From Anaeromyxobacter soli (GTDB taxonomy: Bacteria > Myxococcota > Myxococcia > Myxococcales > Anaeromyxobacteraceae): a DNA stretch of 60,856 bases. This document shows, piece after piece, positions 35,375-43,327 of this stretch; the stretch's first letter is position 1; each line of letters begins with the position of its first letter. The stretch is from the NCBI RefSeq assembly GCF_022808855.1, contig NZ_JAKZLF010000032.1, positions 1-60,856 on the forward strand, read 5' to 3'. The notes under the pieces were generated by a model. The model saw nothing but the letters and a program-made list of their open reading frames with translations, had not been told where the DNA came from and searched no databases. Position numbers and translations under genes: made by a program.

Positions 35375-36475
35375 CTATCGCGGCGCCTGCGGCCGCACCC
35401 CGAAGATGCGGGAGAGCTCGAACGCCGGGGTCTCCTCGAGCTGGTCGTAGCGGCACTCGCGCGGCGAGCGGTCCGGACGCCAGCGCAGGAAGTGGGTCGC
35501 GTGCCGGAAGCGATCGCCCTGCAGGTGGTCGTAGGCGACCTCGCAGACGCGCTCCACCCGCAGCGGCTCCCAGGAGAGGTCCTTGCCGCGGTTCCAGCGG
35601 CTGCTCGCGCCAGGCATGCGCTGCGCGGGCTCGGCGTCCGCGTCGGCCCACTCCGCCCAGTCGCGCCAGGGGTGGCCCTCCATCGCGTTCTCGCGCAGGG
35701 GCGAGAGCTCCTCCACGAGCTCCTTGCGGCGCGCGGTGGTGAAGCTGCTGCAGATGCCGACGTGGTGCAGCTTGCCGGCCTCGTCGTAGAGCCCGAGCAG
35801 GAGCGAGCCCACCATCGTGCCGGGCCCGTTCTTGTGCCAGCGGAAGCCGGCCACCGCGCAGTCGGCGGTGCGCGCGTGCTTCACCTTCACCATCGCGCGG
35901 ACGCCGGGCTGGTACGTCGAGTCGAGCCGCTTCGCGACGACGCCGTCGAGCCCGGCCCCCTCGAAGCGCGCGAACCAGTCCTGCGCCACGGCGCGATCCC
36001 GCGTGGCGGGCGTCAGGTGCACCTGGGGCGCCGCGCCGGCGAGGCGCTGCTCGAGCAGCGCGCGCCGCTCGGAGAGCGGGGACGCGCGCAGGTCGCGGTC
36101 GCCCAGGGCGAGCAGGTCGAACAGCACGATGCCCGCGGGGCTCTCCTGCGAGAGGAGCTTCACCCGGGACGCCGCGGGGTGGATGCGGAGGAGGAGCGCC
36201 TCGAAGTCGAGGCCCGCCGGGCCGGCGATGACGATCTCGCCGTCCACCACGCACCGCTCGGGGAGGCTCGCGAGGAGCGGCTCGGCGAGCTCGGGGAAGT
36301 ACCGGTTCAGCGGCTTCAGCTCGCGGGACTGGAGGTACACCTCGGGACCGTCGCGAAAGACCAGCGCGCGGAAGCCGTCCCACTTCGGCTCGAAGAGCCA
36401 GCGGTCCCCCTCGGGCAGGCTCTCCGCGGCCTTCGCCAGCATCGGCTCGACGGGGGGCGCGATCGGATAGGCCAT
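35375..36475 (-). CDS. ATP-dependent DNA ligase, LigC/LigD-ligase type
   Basis: This 366-residue ligase seals nicks with ATP. Residues 1-210 are the adenylation domain, with nucleophile Lys31 in FEPKWDGFRAL, and VVDGEIV, FDLLAL, GLDGVVAKR and VKVKHARTADC as motifs III to V. Residues 220-350 are the OB-fold domain (GSLLLGLYDEAGKLHHVG). There is no polymerase or nuclease part, so it corresponds to the free-standing LigC or the ligase module of LigD. The polymerase module is encoded divergently 67 bases away. The start is the ATG at 36475; its ribosome binding site is weak. No ku gene is in the window. Confidence 0.93.
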   Translation of the reverse strand: MAYPIAPPVEPMLAKAAESLPEGDRWLFEPKWDGFRALVFRDGPEVYLQSRELKPLNRYFPELAEPLLASLPERCVVDGEIVIAGPAGLDFEALLLRIHPAASRVKLLSQESPAGIVLFDLLALGDRDLRASPLSERRALLEQRLAGAAPQVHLTPATRDRAVAQDWFARFEGAGLDGVVAKRLDSTYQPGVRAMVKVKHARTADCAVAGFRWHKNGPGTMVGSLLLGLYDEAGKLHHVGICSSFTTARRKELVEELSPLRENAMEGHPWRDWAEWADADAEPAQRMPGASSRWNRGKDLSWEPLRVERVCEVAYDHLQGDRFRHATHFLRWRPDRSPRECRYDQLEETPAFELSRIFGVRPQAPR

Positions 36476-36542
36476 CGCGGGGAGATAACGCCATGGGCGT
36501 GGCGAAGCGCGAGCCGCTCGAGCAAGAACACCCGCCAGAGCC

Positions 36543-37817
36543 ATGTCACCGCGCAAGAAAGAACACTTGCAGATCGCCGGACGGGAGGTCGCCATCTCCA
36601 ATCCGGACAAGCTCTACTTCCGCGAGGCGGGCGTCACCAAGCTCGAGCTCGTGCAGTACTACCTGAGCGTGGCCGAGGGAGCGCTGCGCGGCGTGCGCGG
36701 CCGGCCGATGGCGCTGAAGCGCTACGTCGACGGGGCCGAGGGCGAGTTCTTCTTCCAGAAGCGCGCGCCGGAGTCGCGGCCGCCCTGGGTCGAGGTCGTC
36801 GAGCTCAGGTTCCCCTCGGGTCGCAGCGCCGAGGAGATCGTGGTCCGGGACGCGGCGCAGCTCGCCTGGGTGGTGAACCTGGGCTGCATCGACCTCAACC
36901 CGCATCCGGTGCGCGCCGCCGATCTCGAGCACCCCGACGAGCTGCGCGTGGACCTCGACCCGATGCCGGGCGTGGAGTGGGACCAGCTCCGGCGCGTCGC
37001 GCTGCTCGTGGACGAGGTGCTGCGCGAGCACGGCCTCGTGGGCTGGCCGAAGACGAGCGGCTCGCGCGGCATCCACGTGAACGCGCGCCTCGAGCCGCGC
37101 TGGACCTTCACCGACGTTCGCCAGGCGGCGCTGGCGCTCGCCCGCGAGGTGGAGCGGCGCGCGCCGGAGCTCGCGACGAGCAAGTGGTGGAAGGAGGAAC
37201 GGCACGGCGTCTTCATCGACTACAACCAGAACGCGAAGGACCGCACCGTCGCCTCCGCGTACTCGGTGCGGCCCACGGCCGACGCGCGGGTGTCCGCGCC
37301 CATCACCTGGGCCGAGCTGCCCGCCTGCGACCCGGCCGACTTCACGCTGCGCACGGTCCCGGCGCGCTTCGCGCGGCTCGGGGACGTGGGGGCCGGCATC
37401 GACGACGCGGCAGGCTCGCTCGAGTCGCTGCTCGAGCTCGCGGCGCGCCAGCGTGCGGAGGGCCTCGGCGACGCGCCGTGGCCGCCGCACTACGCGAAGG
37501 GGGCCGAGGAGCCCGCGCGCGTCGCGCCCTCCCGGCGCAAGGGGGCGCCGCGCCGCCCGAGCCATCCGCTCGCCGTCGTCGCGCGCGCGGCGAGGAAGGA
37601 GGACGCGCTCGAAGGTCTCGAGCGCTGGAAGGCGCGCCACCCGGAGGCCGCCGCGCGCCTCGCGCCCGAGGACGTGCTCGTGGACGCGATGCGCGGCCGG
37701 TACACGACCTGGACCCGCGTGCGCGTGAATCTGAGGAACGTGCCGGAGGGCGAGCGGCCTCGCGACGAGCCGCCCGACCCGGACTTCGACCAGGCGATGT
37801 GGGATCCGCGCCAGTGA
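36543..37817 (+). CDS. LigD-type end-joining polymerase/primase
   Basis: This 424-residue protein is an archaeo-eukaryotic primase-superfamily polymerase like the POL module of LigD, which fills gaps with ribonucleotides during non-homologous end joining. The metal-binding motif is RVDLDP (Asp137, Asp139). Other landmarks are SNPDKLYF, GRPMALKRY, SGSRGIHVNARL and NAKDRTVASAYSVRP. A Lys/Arg/Pro-rich linker near residue 325 leads to a C-terminal 90 residues (RWKARHPEAA, YTTWTRVRVNLRNVP) found in stand-alone versions. It is divergent from the ligase gene, so the pair forms a split LigD. The ATG at 36543 lies just before the lysine-rich start. Confidence 0.93.
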   Translation: MSPRKKEHLQIAGREVAISNPDKLYFREAGVTKLELVQYYLSVAEGALRGVRGRPMALKRYVDGAEGEFFFQKRAPESRPPWVEVVELRFPSGRSAEEIVVRDAAQLAWVVNLGCIDLNPHPVRAADLEHPDELRVDLDPMPGVEWDQLRRVALLVDEVLREHGLVGWPKTSGSRGIHVNARLEPRWTFTDVRQAALALAREVERRAPELATSKWWKEERHGVFIDYNQNAKDRTVASAYSVRPTADARVSAPITWAELPACDPADFTLRTVPARFARLGDVGAGIDDAAGSLESLLELAARQRAEGLGDAPWPPHYAKGAEEPARVAPSRRKGAPRRPSHPLAVVARAARKEDALEGLERWKARHPEAAARLAPEDVLVDAMRGRYTTWTRVRVNLRNVPEGERPRDEPPDPDFDQAMWDPRQ

Positions 37818-38011
37818 GGCCCGGGCGATCCTCGCGAGCCGTGCCTAAGACGCGTCCTCGAGATCGCCCGCGCCCTGAGGCCGCGGTCGTCTCACCTGCC
37901 CGGGGCGAGCTCCCCCTTGCGGAGCGCGCCGGCCTGCGCCGAACCCCCCGCGCGGCGTCCGAGGCGCCGAGCGCACGGGCTCGCCTGGAGGTCCCCGTGC
38001 GCTCGTGCACG

Positions 38012-38029
38012 CCTTCACGCGTTCGTCAC
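38012..38029 (+). promoter_or_regulatory. Pho-box-like direct repeat upstream of ppk1
   Basis: CCTTCAC-GCGT-TCGTCAC has the 7-4-7 layout (11-bp period) of the PhoB box, whose consensus half is CTGTCAT. It lies 75-92 bases upstream of the ppk1 ATG. A related repeat with three units lies on the other side of ppk1 at 40634-40662. PhoB control of ppk1 is known in other bacteria; here it is inferred from the pattern. Confidence 0.4.
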
Positions 38030-38103
38030 CTGCGGTCGCGTGCACTCCCGCCGGCGCGGCGCTACGCTCGCCCGTCGAGGCGCGAGGTCATCGCGGAGGA
38101 CGG

Positions 38104-40338
38104 ATGGAGAGCCCGGCGCACGCCGTGCCCAAGGAGGTGCTCACCCCGCGCACCGGCGCCGACGTGGCGCCGGCCGGCGGAGCCGCGGGCGTGGCCGCCG
38201 ACGCCGCCGCGGCGGTCGCGCGCGAGCTCGCGGCCCCCACCGCCAAGCTCGACCCTGCGCTGCTCGTCAACCGCGAGCTCTCGCTCGTCGCGTTCCAGTG
38301 GCGCGTCTTCGACGAGGTCCGCGACCCCGCGAACCCGCTGCTCGAGCGGGTGCGCTTCCTCTCCATCGTGTCGTCGAACCTCGACGAGCTCTTCATGATC
38401 CGCGTCGCCGGCCTCGAGCAGCAGGTGGCCTCCGGGGTGACGGAGCCTTCGTCCGACGGGCTGACGCCGCTGCAGCAGCTCGCCGAGCTGCGCCGCGAGA
38501 CCTTGCGGCTCAACCGCGAGCTCGGCGTGGCGTGGCAGGACGAGCTCCTGCCCGCCCTCGACGCGGCCGGCCTCCACGTCCTCGATCACTCCCAGCTCGA
38601 CCCGAAGCAGGCCGCGTGGGCGCGCGCCTACTTCGACGAGATGGTGATGCCGGTCCTGACGCCGCTCGCCTTCGACCCCGGCCGTCCGTTCCCCCACATC
38701 TCGAACCTGAGCCTCAATCTCGCCGTGGTCGTGGAGGACGAGGGCGTCGCCCGGTTCGCCCGCATCAAGGTCCCGGACACGCTCCCGCGGCTCGTGCCGA
38801 TCGGCCGATCCAGCGCGGGCTTCGACGCGTCGGGGACGGCCCGCCGGCACCACGCGTTCGTCTGGCTCGAGCAGCTCGTCGCCGCGCACGTGGACCGGCT
38901 GTTCCCCGGGGTGCGCGTCAAGAGCGTGCACCCGTTCCGCGTCACCCGCGACGCGGAGATGGAGCTGCAGGAGCTGGAGGCAGCGGACCTGCTCGCCTCG
39001 GTCGAGCACGGGGTGCGCGAGCGCCGCTTCGGCTCGGTGGTGCGGCTCGTCGTGACGCCCGGCATGCCCGAGCCCGTCCGCGACCTCCTCGTCCAGAACC
39101 TCGAGATCCAGCCGCGGAACGTGCACGTCCTCGAGGGGCCGCTGGGGCTGTCCGGTGTGGGCGCGCTCGCCGCCGTGGAGCGCAGCGATCTCAAGTTCCC
39201 GCCGCTGTCCCCCGCCGTCCCGCCCGCCTTCGCGCGAGGCGACGAGGACGTGTTCGCCGCGATCCGGCGCCGGGACGTGCTCATCCACCATCCGTTCGAG
39301 TCGTTCGGGCCCGTCGTCGAGTTCCTGAGGGCCGCCGCGCGGGATCCCGACGTGCTCGCCATCAAGATGACGCTGTACCGCGTCGGGCGGAACTCGCCGG
39401 TCGTGGAGGCGCTCCTCGAGGCGAACCAGAACCGCAAGCAGGTGGCGGTGCTCGTGGAGCTGAAGGCGCGCTTCGACGAGGAGAGCAACATCGGGTGGGC
39501 GCGGGCGCTCGAGGCCGACGGCGTCCACGTCATCTACGGGCTCCTCGGGCTGAAGACGCACTCCAAGATCGCGCTCGTCGTCCGGCGCGAGGGCGACCGG
39601 CTCGCGCGCTACGTCCACCTGTCCACCGGGAACTACAACGCGGTCACCGCCACCGCGTACACGGACCTCGGGCTCTTCACGGCGGACCCCGAGATCGGCG
39701 AGGACGCGACGCAGCTCTTCAACTACCTCACGGGCTACGCGCACCCGAAGGTGTTCCAGCGCCTGCTCGTCGCGCCGGTGAACCTGCGCGAGCGGCTCGT
39801 CGAGCTCATCGACCGCGAGATCGCCCACGCGCGCGCCGGCCGCGGCGGGCACCTCGTGTTCAAGGTGAACGCGCTCGCCGACGAGCAGATGGCGGAGCCG
39901 CTCGTCCGCGCGGCCCAGGCGGGCGTCAAGGTGGACCTGCTCGTGCGCGGGATCTGCTGCCTGCGCCCGGAGGTCCCGGGCTACACCGAGAACGTGCGCG
40001 TCACGAGCATCGTGGGGAGGTTCCTCGAGCACAGCCGGATCTTCTGGTTCCGCAACGCCGGGGCGGAGGAGGTCTACCTCGGCAGCGCAGATCTCATGCG
40101 CCGGAACCTGTCGAGGCGGGTCGAGGTGCTGTTCCCGGTCAGGGATCCCGCGCTCGTGCGCCACCTGCGCGACGGCGTGCTGTCCCTCTACCTCGCCGAC
40201 AACTGCCGGACGCGCCGCATGCGGCCGGACGGTGAGTACGAGCGGCTCCGTCCGGCCGAGGGCGAGCCGCAGGTGGACGCGCAGGCGCGGCTGCTCGCCT
40301 CCCCGTCGGCCCCGGTCGCGCCGGACGCTCGCGACTGA
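38104..40338 (+). CDS. ppk1: Polyphosphate kinase 1
   Basis: This 744-residue enzyme makes polyphosphate from ATP at the membrane face. The four PPK1 domains are present: N domain (LVNRELSLVAFQWRVFDEV, SSNLDELFMIRVAGL), head (IKVPDTLPRLVPI), and C1/C2 with KMTLYRVGRNSPVV and the phosphorylated His486 in LKTHSKIALVV. VHLSTGNYN and GRFLEHSRIFWF are further family blocks. The N-terminus has about 50 extra Ala/Pro-rich residues, which makes it slightly longer than usual. The ATG at 38104 has GGAGGAC upstream. Pho-box-like repeats lie on both sides, and a small gene (40364-40552) converges. Confidence 0.97.
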   Translation: MESPAHAVPKEVLTPRTGADVAPAGGAAGVAADAAAAVARELAAPTAKLDPALLVNRELSLVAFQWRVFDEVRDPANPLLERVRFLSIVSSNLDELFMIRVAGLEQQVASGVTEPSSDGLTPLQQLAELRRETLRLNRELGVAWQDELLPALDAAGLHVLDHSQLDPKQAAWARAYFDEMVMPVLTPLAFDPGRPFPHISNLSLNLAVVVEDEGVARFARIKVPDTLPRLVPIGRSSAGFDASGTARRHHAFVWLEQLVAAHVDRLFPGVRVKSVHPFRVTRDAEMELQELEAADLLASVEHGVRERRFGSVVRLVVTPGMPEPVRDLLVQNLEIQPRNVHVLEGPLGLSGVGALAAVERSDLKFPPLSPAVPPAFARGDEDVFAAIRRRDVLIHHPFESFGPVVEFLRAAARDPDVLAIKMTLYRVGRNSPVVEALLEANQNRKQVAVLVELKARFDEESNIGWARALEADGVHVIYGLLGLKTHSKIALVVRREGDRLARYVHLSTGNYNAVTATAYTDLGLFTADPEIGEDATQLFNYLTGYAHPKVFQRLLVAPVNLRERLVELIDREIAHARAGRGGHLVFKVNALADEQMAEPLVRAAQAGVKVDLLVRGICCLRPEVPGYTENVRVTSIVGRFLEHSRIFWFRNAGAEEVYLGSADLMRRNLSRRVEVLFPVRDPALVRHLRDGVLSLYLADNCRTRRMRPDGEYERLRPAEGEPQVDAQARLLASPSAPVAPDARD

Positions 40339-40363
40339 TGCGCCCGGCGCTGCGCGGCGCGGA

Positions 40364-40552
40364 TCACTCACCCAGCGCGGCGCCGTCCACGGACTCCACG
40401 CGGATGTCCGCCACGCGCACTTCCCCCACGTCCGGCTCGAGCTCGCGCGCGAAGAGCTCGGCCGCCTCGCGATCATCCCAGGCCAGGACGTGACCGACGT
40501 GCTCTGCGCCTTCGGCGCCATACGAGCAGACGAAGACGGATTCGCGCAGCAT
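40364..40552 (-). CDS. Small conserved-looking protein next to ppk1
   Basis: This 62-residue protein is not recognised. It looks folded: a first strand (ESVFVCSYG), an acidic helix (WDDREAAELFARELEP) and a last strand (EVRVADIRVESV). CGAGGAGCTCGC before the ATG is a good ribosome binding site. It converges with ppk1, and a three-unit Pho-box-like repeat lies 82-110 bases upstream, so it may be phosphate controlled. No signal peptide, metal motif or catalytic signature is seen. Confidence 0.65.
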   Translation of the reverse strand: MLRESVFVCSYGAEGAEHVGHVLAWDDREAAELFARELEPDVGEVRVADIRVESVDGAALGE

Positions 40553-40633
40553 GCGAGCTCCTCGGGCGAGAACGAGGCCCGGTTCTAATCCGCGTCGCTC
40601 CGGGCGCGCCAGCCCTCGAGGTGTCCGCGCCGA

Positions 40634-40662
40634 CCGTCACGAGTTCGTCACGCGTCCGTCGC
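40634..40662. promoter_or_regulatory. Three-unit 11-bp-periodic Pho-box-like repeat
   Basis: The units CCGTCAC, TCGTCAC and CCGTCGC occur at 40634, 40645 and 40656, separated by 4-base spacers GAGT and GCGT. This is the spacing of tandem PhoB half-sites. It lies upstream of the 40364-40552 gene (minus strand). The periodicity is seen; PhoB binding is inferred. Confidence 0.4.
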
Positions 40663-40961
40663 ATCGTTGCCGTGCCAGCGGGCCGTCGGCCACGGGCGAG
40701 CGTGGGCTCCCCCGTTCTCGGAGCAACGATCGGGTCATCGCCCGGCCGGGTTCCCGTGCCGACCGCCGGCCGTGCTCCGCGCCGTCCGGCCATCGAGCGC
40801 CCCGCTCCGCCGATCGCAGCGAAGCGGCGCCGTGCCCGGCGTGAGACGGCCGAGGAGGTCGCGGCGCGCGCGGACCGCGTCGCGCGTGCGGGCCACCCGC
40901 GATGATCCTCTGCGATCGGCCGGCGCGCGTGATGTGTCGGGCTTATTCGCGAGGATCGCGC

Positions 40962-40967
40962 TACACT
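40962..40967 (+). promoter_or_regulatory. -10-like element giving a possible leaderless transcript
   Basis: TACACT ends 6 bases before the ATG at 40974, which has no Shine-Dalgarno sequence. Transcription would start at or next to the ATG. No clear -35 element is seen. Confidence 0.3.
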
Positions 40968-40973
40968 TCATAG

Positions 40974-41174
40974 ATGAATCCCCCGCGCGCCAGCTTCGCC
41001 GTTCGAGCGCACGTCGTAGGCATCGAGCAGATCGAGAAGAATCGCTACGTCGTCACGGTCGACGGGCAGCGGTTCGCGAGCTTCTGCTCCGAGAGCCGCG
41101 CGCGGGCGGCGGGCCGGCTCGAGGCGCGGCGGCTCGACTTCGTCGCCCACGAGGCGTCGGGCTCGCGGCGGTAG
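40974..41174 (+). CDS. Small protein of unknown function
   Basis: This 66-residue protein is not recognised. The centre has a regular beta pattern (VVGIEQIEKNRYVVTVDGQRFASFCSES, quoted in part as IEKNRYVVTVDGQRFASF), followed by a basic helix (RARAAGRLEARRLDF). This fits a small beta-hairpin plus helix fold, perhaps nucleic-acid binding. There is no Shine-Dalgarno sequence; a -10-like TACACT lies 6 bases upstream of the ATG, so the message may be leaderless. A hairpin separates it from the ECF sigma gene downstream. Confidence 0.55.
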   Translation: MNPPRASFAVRAHVVGIEQIEKNRYVVTVDGQRFASFCSESRARAAGRLEARRLDFVAHEASGSRR

Positions 41175-41197
41175 CGCAAGGGCGCGCGAGGCGAGCG

Positions 41198-41221
41198 GGG
41201 GAGAGCGGGGACGCGCTCCCC
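41198..41221 (+). terminator. Hairpin between small gene and ECF sigma gene
   Basis: GGGGAG (41198-41203) and CTCCCC (41216-41221) pair around a 12-base loop, 23 bases past the stop codon at 41174 and 16 bases before the sigma factor ATG. It may end the small gene's message or sit upstream of the sigma gene's own promoter (TTATGT at 41225-41230). Confidence 0.35.
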
Positions 41222-41237
41222 TCGTTATGTCCGGGCG

Positions 41238-42188
41238 ATGCCAGAGAGCGTCACCGAGCTCGAGGAGCACCGCGCGGCCGTCACCGGGCACTGCTACCGG
41301 ATGCTGGGCTCGGCCGTGGACGCCGACGACGCGGTCCAGGAGACGATGGTCCGGGCGTGGAGAGGCCTCGAGCGCTTCGACGGGCGCTCCTCGCTGCGCA
41401 CCTGGCTCTATCGCATCGCGACGAACGTCTGCCTCGACGCGCTCGCCGATCGCTCCCGGCGAGAGCGTCCCGTCGAGGAGGGTCCCGCCGGAACGGTGGA
41501 CGACCCGCTCGTCGAGCACCCTCGCACGCACTGGCTCGAGCCGGTCCCCGACGCGCACGTCGTGCCGTCGGACGCCGGCCCGGCGGAGCGGGCGGTGCTC
41601 CGCCAGAGCATCCGGCTCGCGTTCGTGGCGGCGCTCCAGCACCTTCCCCCGAGGCAGCGCGCCGCGCTCCTGCTCACGGAGGTGCTCGGCTGGTCCGCCG
41701 CGGAGGTGGCCGAGAGCCTCGACACCTCGATCCCGGCGGTGAACAGCGCGCTGCAGCGGGCGCGCGCCACGCTCGCCGCGCGCGACCTCGGCGAGTCGAG
41801 CGGCTCGCTCTCCGCAGCGCAGTCCGCGCTGCTCGCTCGCTACGTCGAGGCATTCGAGCGCTACGACGTGAACGCGCTCACCGCGCTCCTGCACGAGGAC
41901 GCGACCCTGTCCATGCCGCCCTACACGCTGTGGCTCCGCGGCCCGGCGGCGATCCGCGACTGGCTCCTCGGCCGGGGCTGTGGCTGCCGCGGGTCGCGAC
42001 TCGTCCCGACGGCGGCCTCCGGCTCGCCCGCGTTCGCGCAGTACCGTCCCGCCGAGCACGGGGGCCACGAGGCGTGGGGGCTCATCGTGCTCGAGCTCGA
42101 GGGCGATCGCGTCTCTGCCTGGACCTCGTTCCTCGACACCGCGACGCTCTTCCCGAGGTTCGGGCTTCCGCTCGTGCTCCCTCCGTAG
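41238..42188 (+). CDS. ECF sigma factor with SnoaL-like C-terminal domain
   Basis: This 316-residue protein has ECF region 2 ([22 protein letters not shown], in part [14 protein letters not shown]; then [14 protein letters not shown]) and region 4 ([24 protein letters not shown]). A SnoaL-like domain starts near residue 205 ([27 protein letters not shown], shown in part as [13 protein letters not shown]). The layout matches the TIGR02960-type factors, in which the extension replaces an anti-sigma factor. It differs from the ECF41 protein at 6381: there is no DGGG motif. Two VOC genes follow on the same strand and are likely targets. The ATG at 41238 has no ribosome binding site, but TTATGT lies 7 bases upstream, so a leaderless message is possible. 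Confidence 0.88.
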   Translation: MPESVTELEEHRAAVTGHCYRMLGSAVDADDAVQETMVRAWRGLERFDGRSSLRTWLYRIATNVCLDALADRSRRERPVEEGPAGTVDDPLVEHPRTHWLEPVPDAHVVPSDAGPAERAVLRQSIRLAFVAALQHLPPRQRAALLLTEVLGWSAAEVAESLDTSIPAVNSALQRARATLAARDLGESSGSLSAAQSALLARYVEAFERYDVNALTALLHEDATLSMPPYTLWLRGPAAIRDWLLGRGCGCRGSRLVPTAASGSPAFAQYRPAEHGGHEAWGLIVLELEGDRVSAWTSFLDTATLFPRFGLPLVLPP

Positions 42189-42210
42189 GAAGCGGCGCGG
42201 AAGGGCGGCT

Positions 42211-42247
42211 CGGTGCGGCGGGCGCTCGCCGGTAGCTTCGCGCACCG
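42211..42247 (+). terminator. Hairpin after the ECF sigma gene
   Basis: CGGTGCG (42211-42217) and CGCACCG (42241-42247) are perfect inverted repeats enclosing a 23-base loop that can itself pair (GGCG with CGCC). It lies 23 bases past the stop codon. The remaining 150 bases to the VOC gene hold nothing clear. Confidence 0.35.
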
Positions 42248-42405
42248 GCTCCTGCCCTGGCCGACGGCATGAAGGCCGATGTCTGCCGGAGGTGCCGATC
42301 GGGGTGCACCGATGAGTCGGCGGCGCGCACGCGGTCCAGGGATCAGACGACATCGGGGTCGAGCTCGACGCGACGCGCGACTCCGACGAACCCCTGGAGG
42401 CAGAC

Positions 42406-42822
42406 ATGGCAACGAGGCGTCCCCGCAAGCTCTTCGTGAACCTGGCCGTGCGCGACCTGGACCGCTCGAAGGAGTTCTTCACCAAGCTCGGCTTCGAGTT
42501 CGACCCGAGGTTCACGGACGAGAAGGCCACCTGCATGCTCGTCGGCGAGGACGCGTACGTGATGCTCCTCACCGAGCCGTTCTTCAAGACGTTCACGAAG
42601 AAGGGCCTCTGCGACACGCTCCTGCAGAACGAGGCGCTCTGCGCGCTCTCGTGCGAGAGCCGCGCCGAGGTGGACGAGCTCGTGAAGAAGGCGGTCGCGG
42701 CGGGAGGCAAGCACGCGATGGAGCCGCAGGATCACGGCTTCATGTACGGCTGGAGCTTCTACGACCCCGACGGCCACCACTGGGAAGTGCTGTGGATGGA
42801 CCCCAAGGCGCTCGAGCGCTGA
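42406..42822 (+). CDS. VOC superfamily (glyoxalase-like) protein
   Basis: This 138-residue VOC-fold protein has an N-terminal strand and helix (LFVNLAVRDLDRSKEFFTKLGF, in part VRDLDRSKEFFTKLGF), a middle YVMLLTEPFFKTF, and the C-terminal YGWSFYDPDGHHWEVLWMD, in which His and Glu fall at metal-ligand positions. Such proteins bind a divalent metal and act on glyoxal-type or aromatic substrates. CCTGGAGGCAGAC precedes the ATG. It lies 16 bases before a second VOC gene and downstream of the SnoaL-type ECF sigma gene, which probably controls both. Confidence 0.9.
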   Translation: MATRRPRKLFVNLAVRDLDRSKEFFTKLGFEFDPRFTDEKATCMLVGEDAYVMLLTEPFFKTFTKKGLCDTLLQNEALCALSCESRAEVDELVKKAVAAGGKHAMEPQDHGFMYGWSFYDPDGHHWEVLWMDPKALER

Positions 42823-42838
42823 GGAAAGGACGGATGCG

Positions 42839-43312
42839 ATGAAGGGAATCACCCCGTTCCTGTGGTTCGACGGTAAGGCCGAGGAGGCCGCGAGGTTCTA
42901 CACGTCCGTCTTCAAGGGCTCGAAGCTCGGAGCGATCACGCGCTACGGAGAGGCAGGCCCCGGGCCCAAGGGGTCGGTGATGACCGCGACGTTCGAGGTC
43001 GCCGGGCAGGAGTTCATCGCCTTGAACGGCGAACCGATCTTCAAGTTCACGCCGGCCATCTCGTTCGTCGTGAACTGCGAGACGCAGCAGGAGGTAGACG
43101 AGTACTGGGAGAAGCTCTCCGCGGGCGGCTCGACGAACCAGTGCGGCTGGCTCACCGACAGGTACGGGGTGTCCTGGCAGATCGTGCCGACCGCGATGGA
43201 GCGGCTCATGTCGGACCCGGATCCGGCGAAGGCGAACCGCGTGATGAAGGCGATGCTCCAGATGACGAAGCTCGACATCGCGGGGTTGGAGCGGGCTTAC
43301 CGGCAGGGATAG
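42839..43312 (+). CDS. VOC superfamily protein, PhnB/3-demethylubiquinone methyltransferase-like
   Basis: This 157-residue protein belongs to the PhnB-like VOC branch often labelled 3-demethylubiquinone 3-methyltransferase. The typical start ITPFLWFDGKAEEAARFYTSVF, the middle GSVMTATFEVAGQEFIALNG, the pair SFVVNCETQQEVDEYWEKLSAGG and the end YGVSWQIVPTAM (each shown in part) are all in place. Despite the label no methyltransferase motif is present, and activity is unknown for the group. It is the second of two VOC genes behind an ECF sigma gene and is closed by a very strong hairpin. Confidence 0.9.
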   Translation: MKGITPFLWFDGKAEEAARFYTSVFKGSKLGAITRYGEAGPGPKGSVMTATFEVAGQEFIALNGEPIFKFTPAISFVVNCETQQEVDEYWEKLSAGGSTNQCGWLTDRYGVSWQIVPTAMERLMSDPDPAKANRVMKAMLQMTKLDIAGLERAYRQG

Positions 43313-43327
43313 TCGAGCCCGGCTCAC

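Larger units (their letters stand above)
40553..40973. other. 421-base stretch without a convincing gene
   Basis: Open frames on both strands here are Arg/Ala/Pro-rich and have no ribosome binding site, so none is called. The stretch holds the three-unit Pho-box-like repeat (40634-40662), a half-copy (40715-40728) of the long hairpin at 43328-43365, and a -10-like TACACT next to the following gene. Otherwise nothing is seen. Confidence 0.6.

Noticed and set aside
40551-40905. Two short plus-strand frames in the gap after ppk1
   Set aside because: They are rich in Arg, Pro and Ser, lack a ribosome binding site and overlap the repeat region.
42839-43312. True ubiquinone methyltransferase
   Set aside because: The usual database label does not fit: no SAM-binding motif is present, only the VOC fold.
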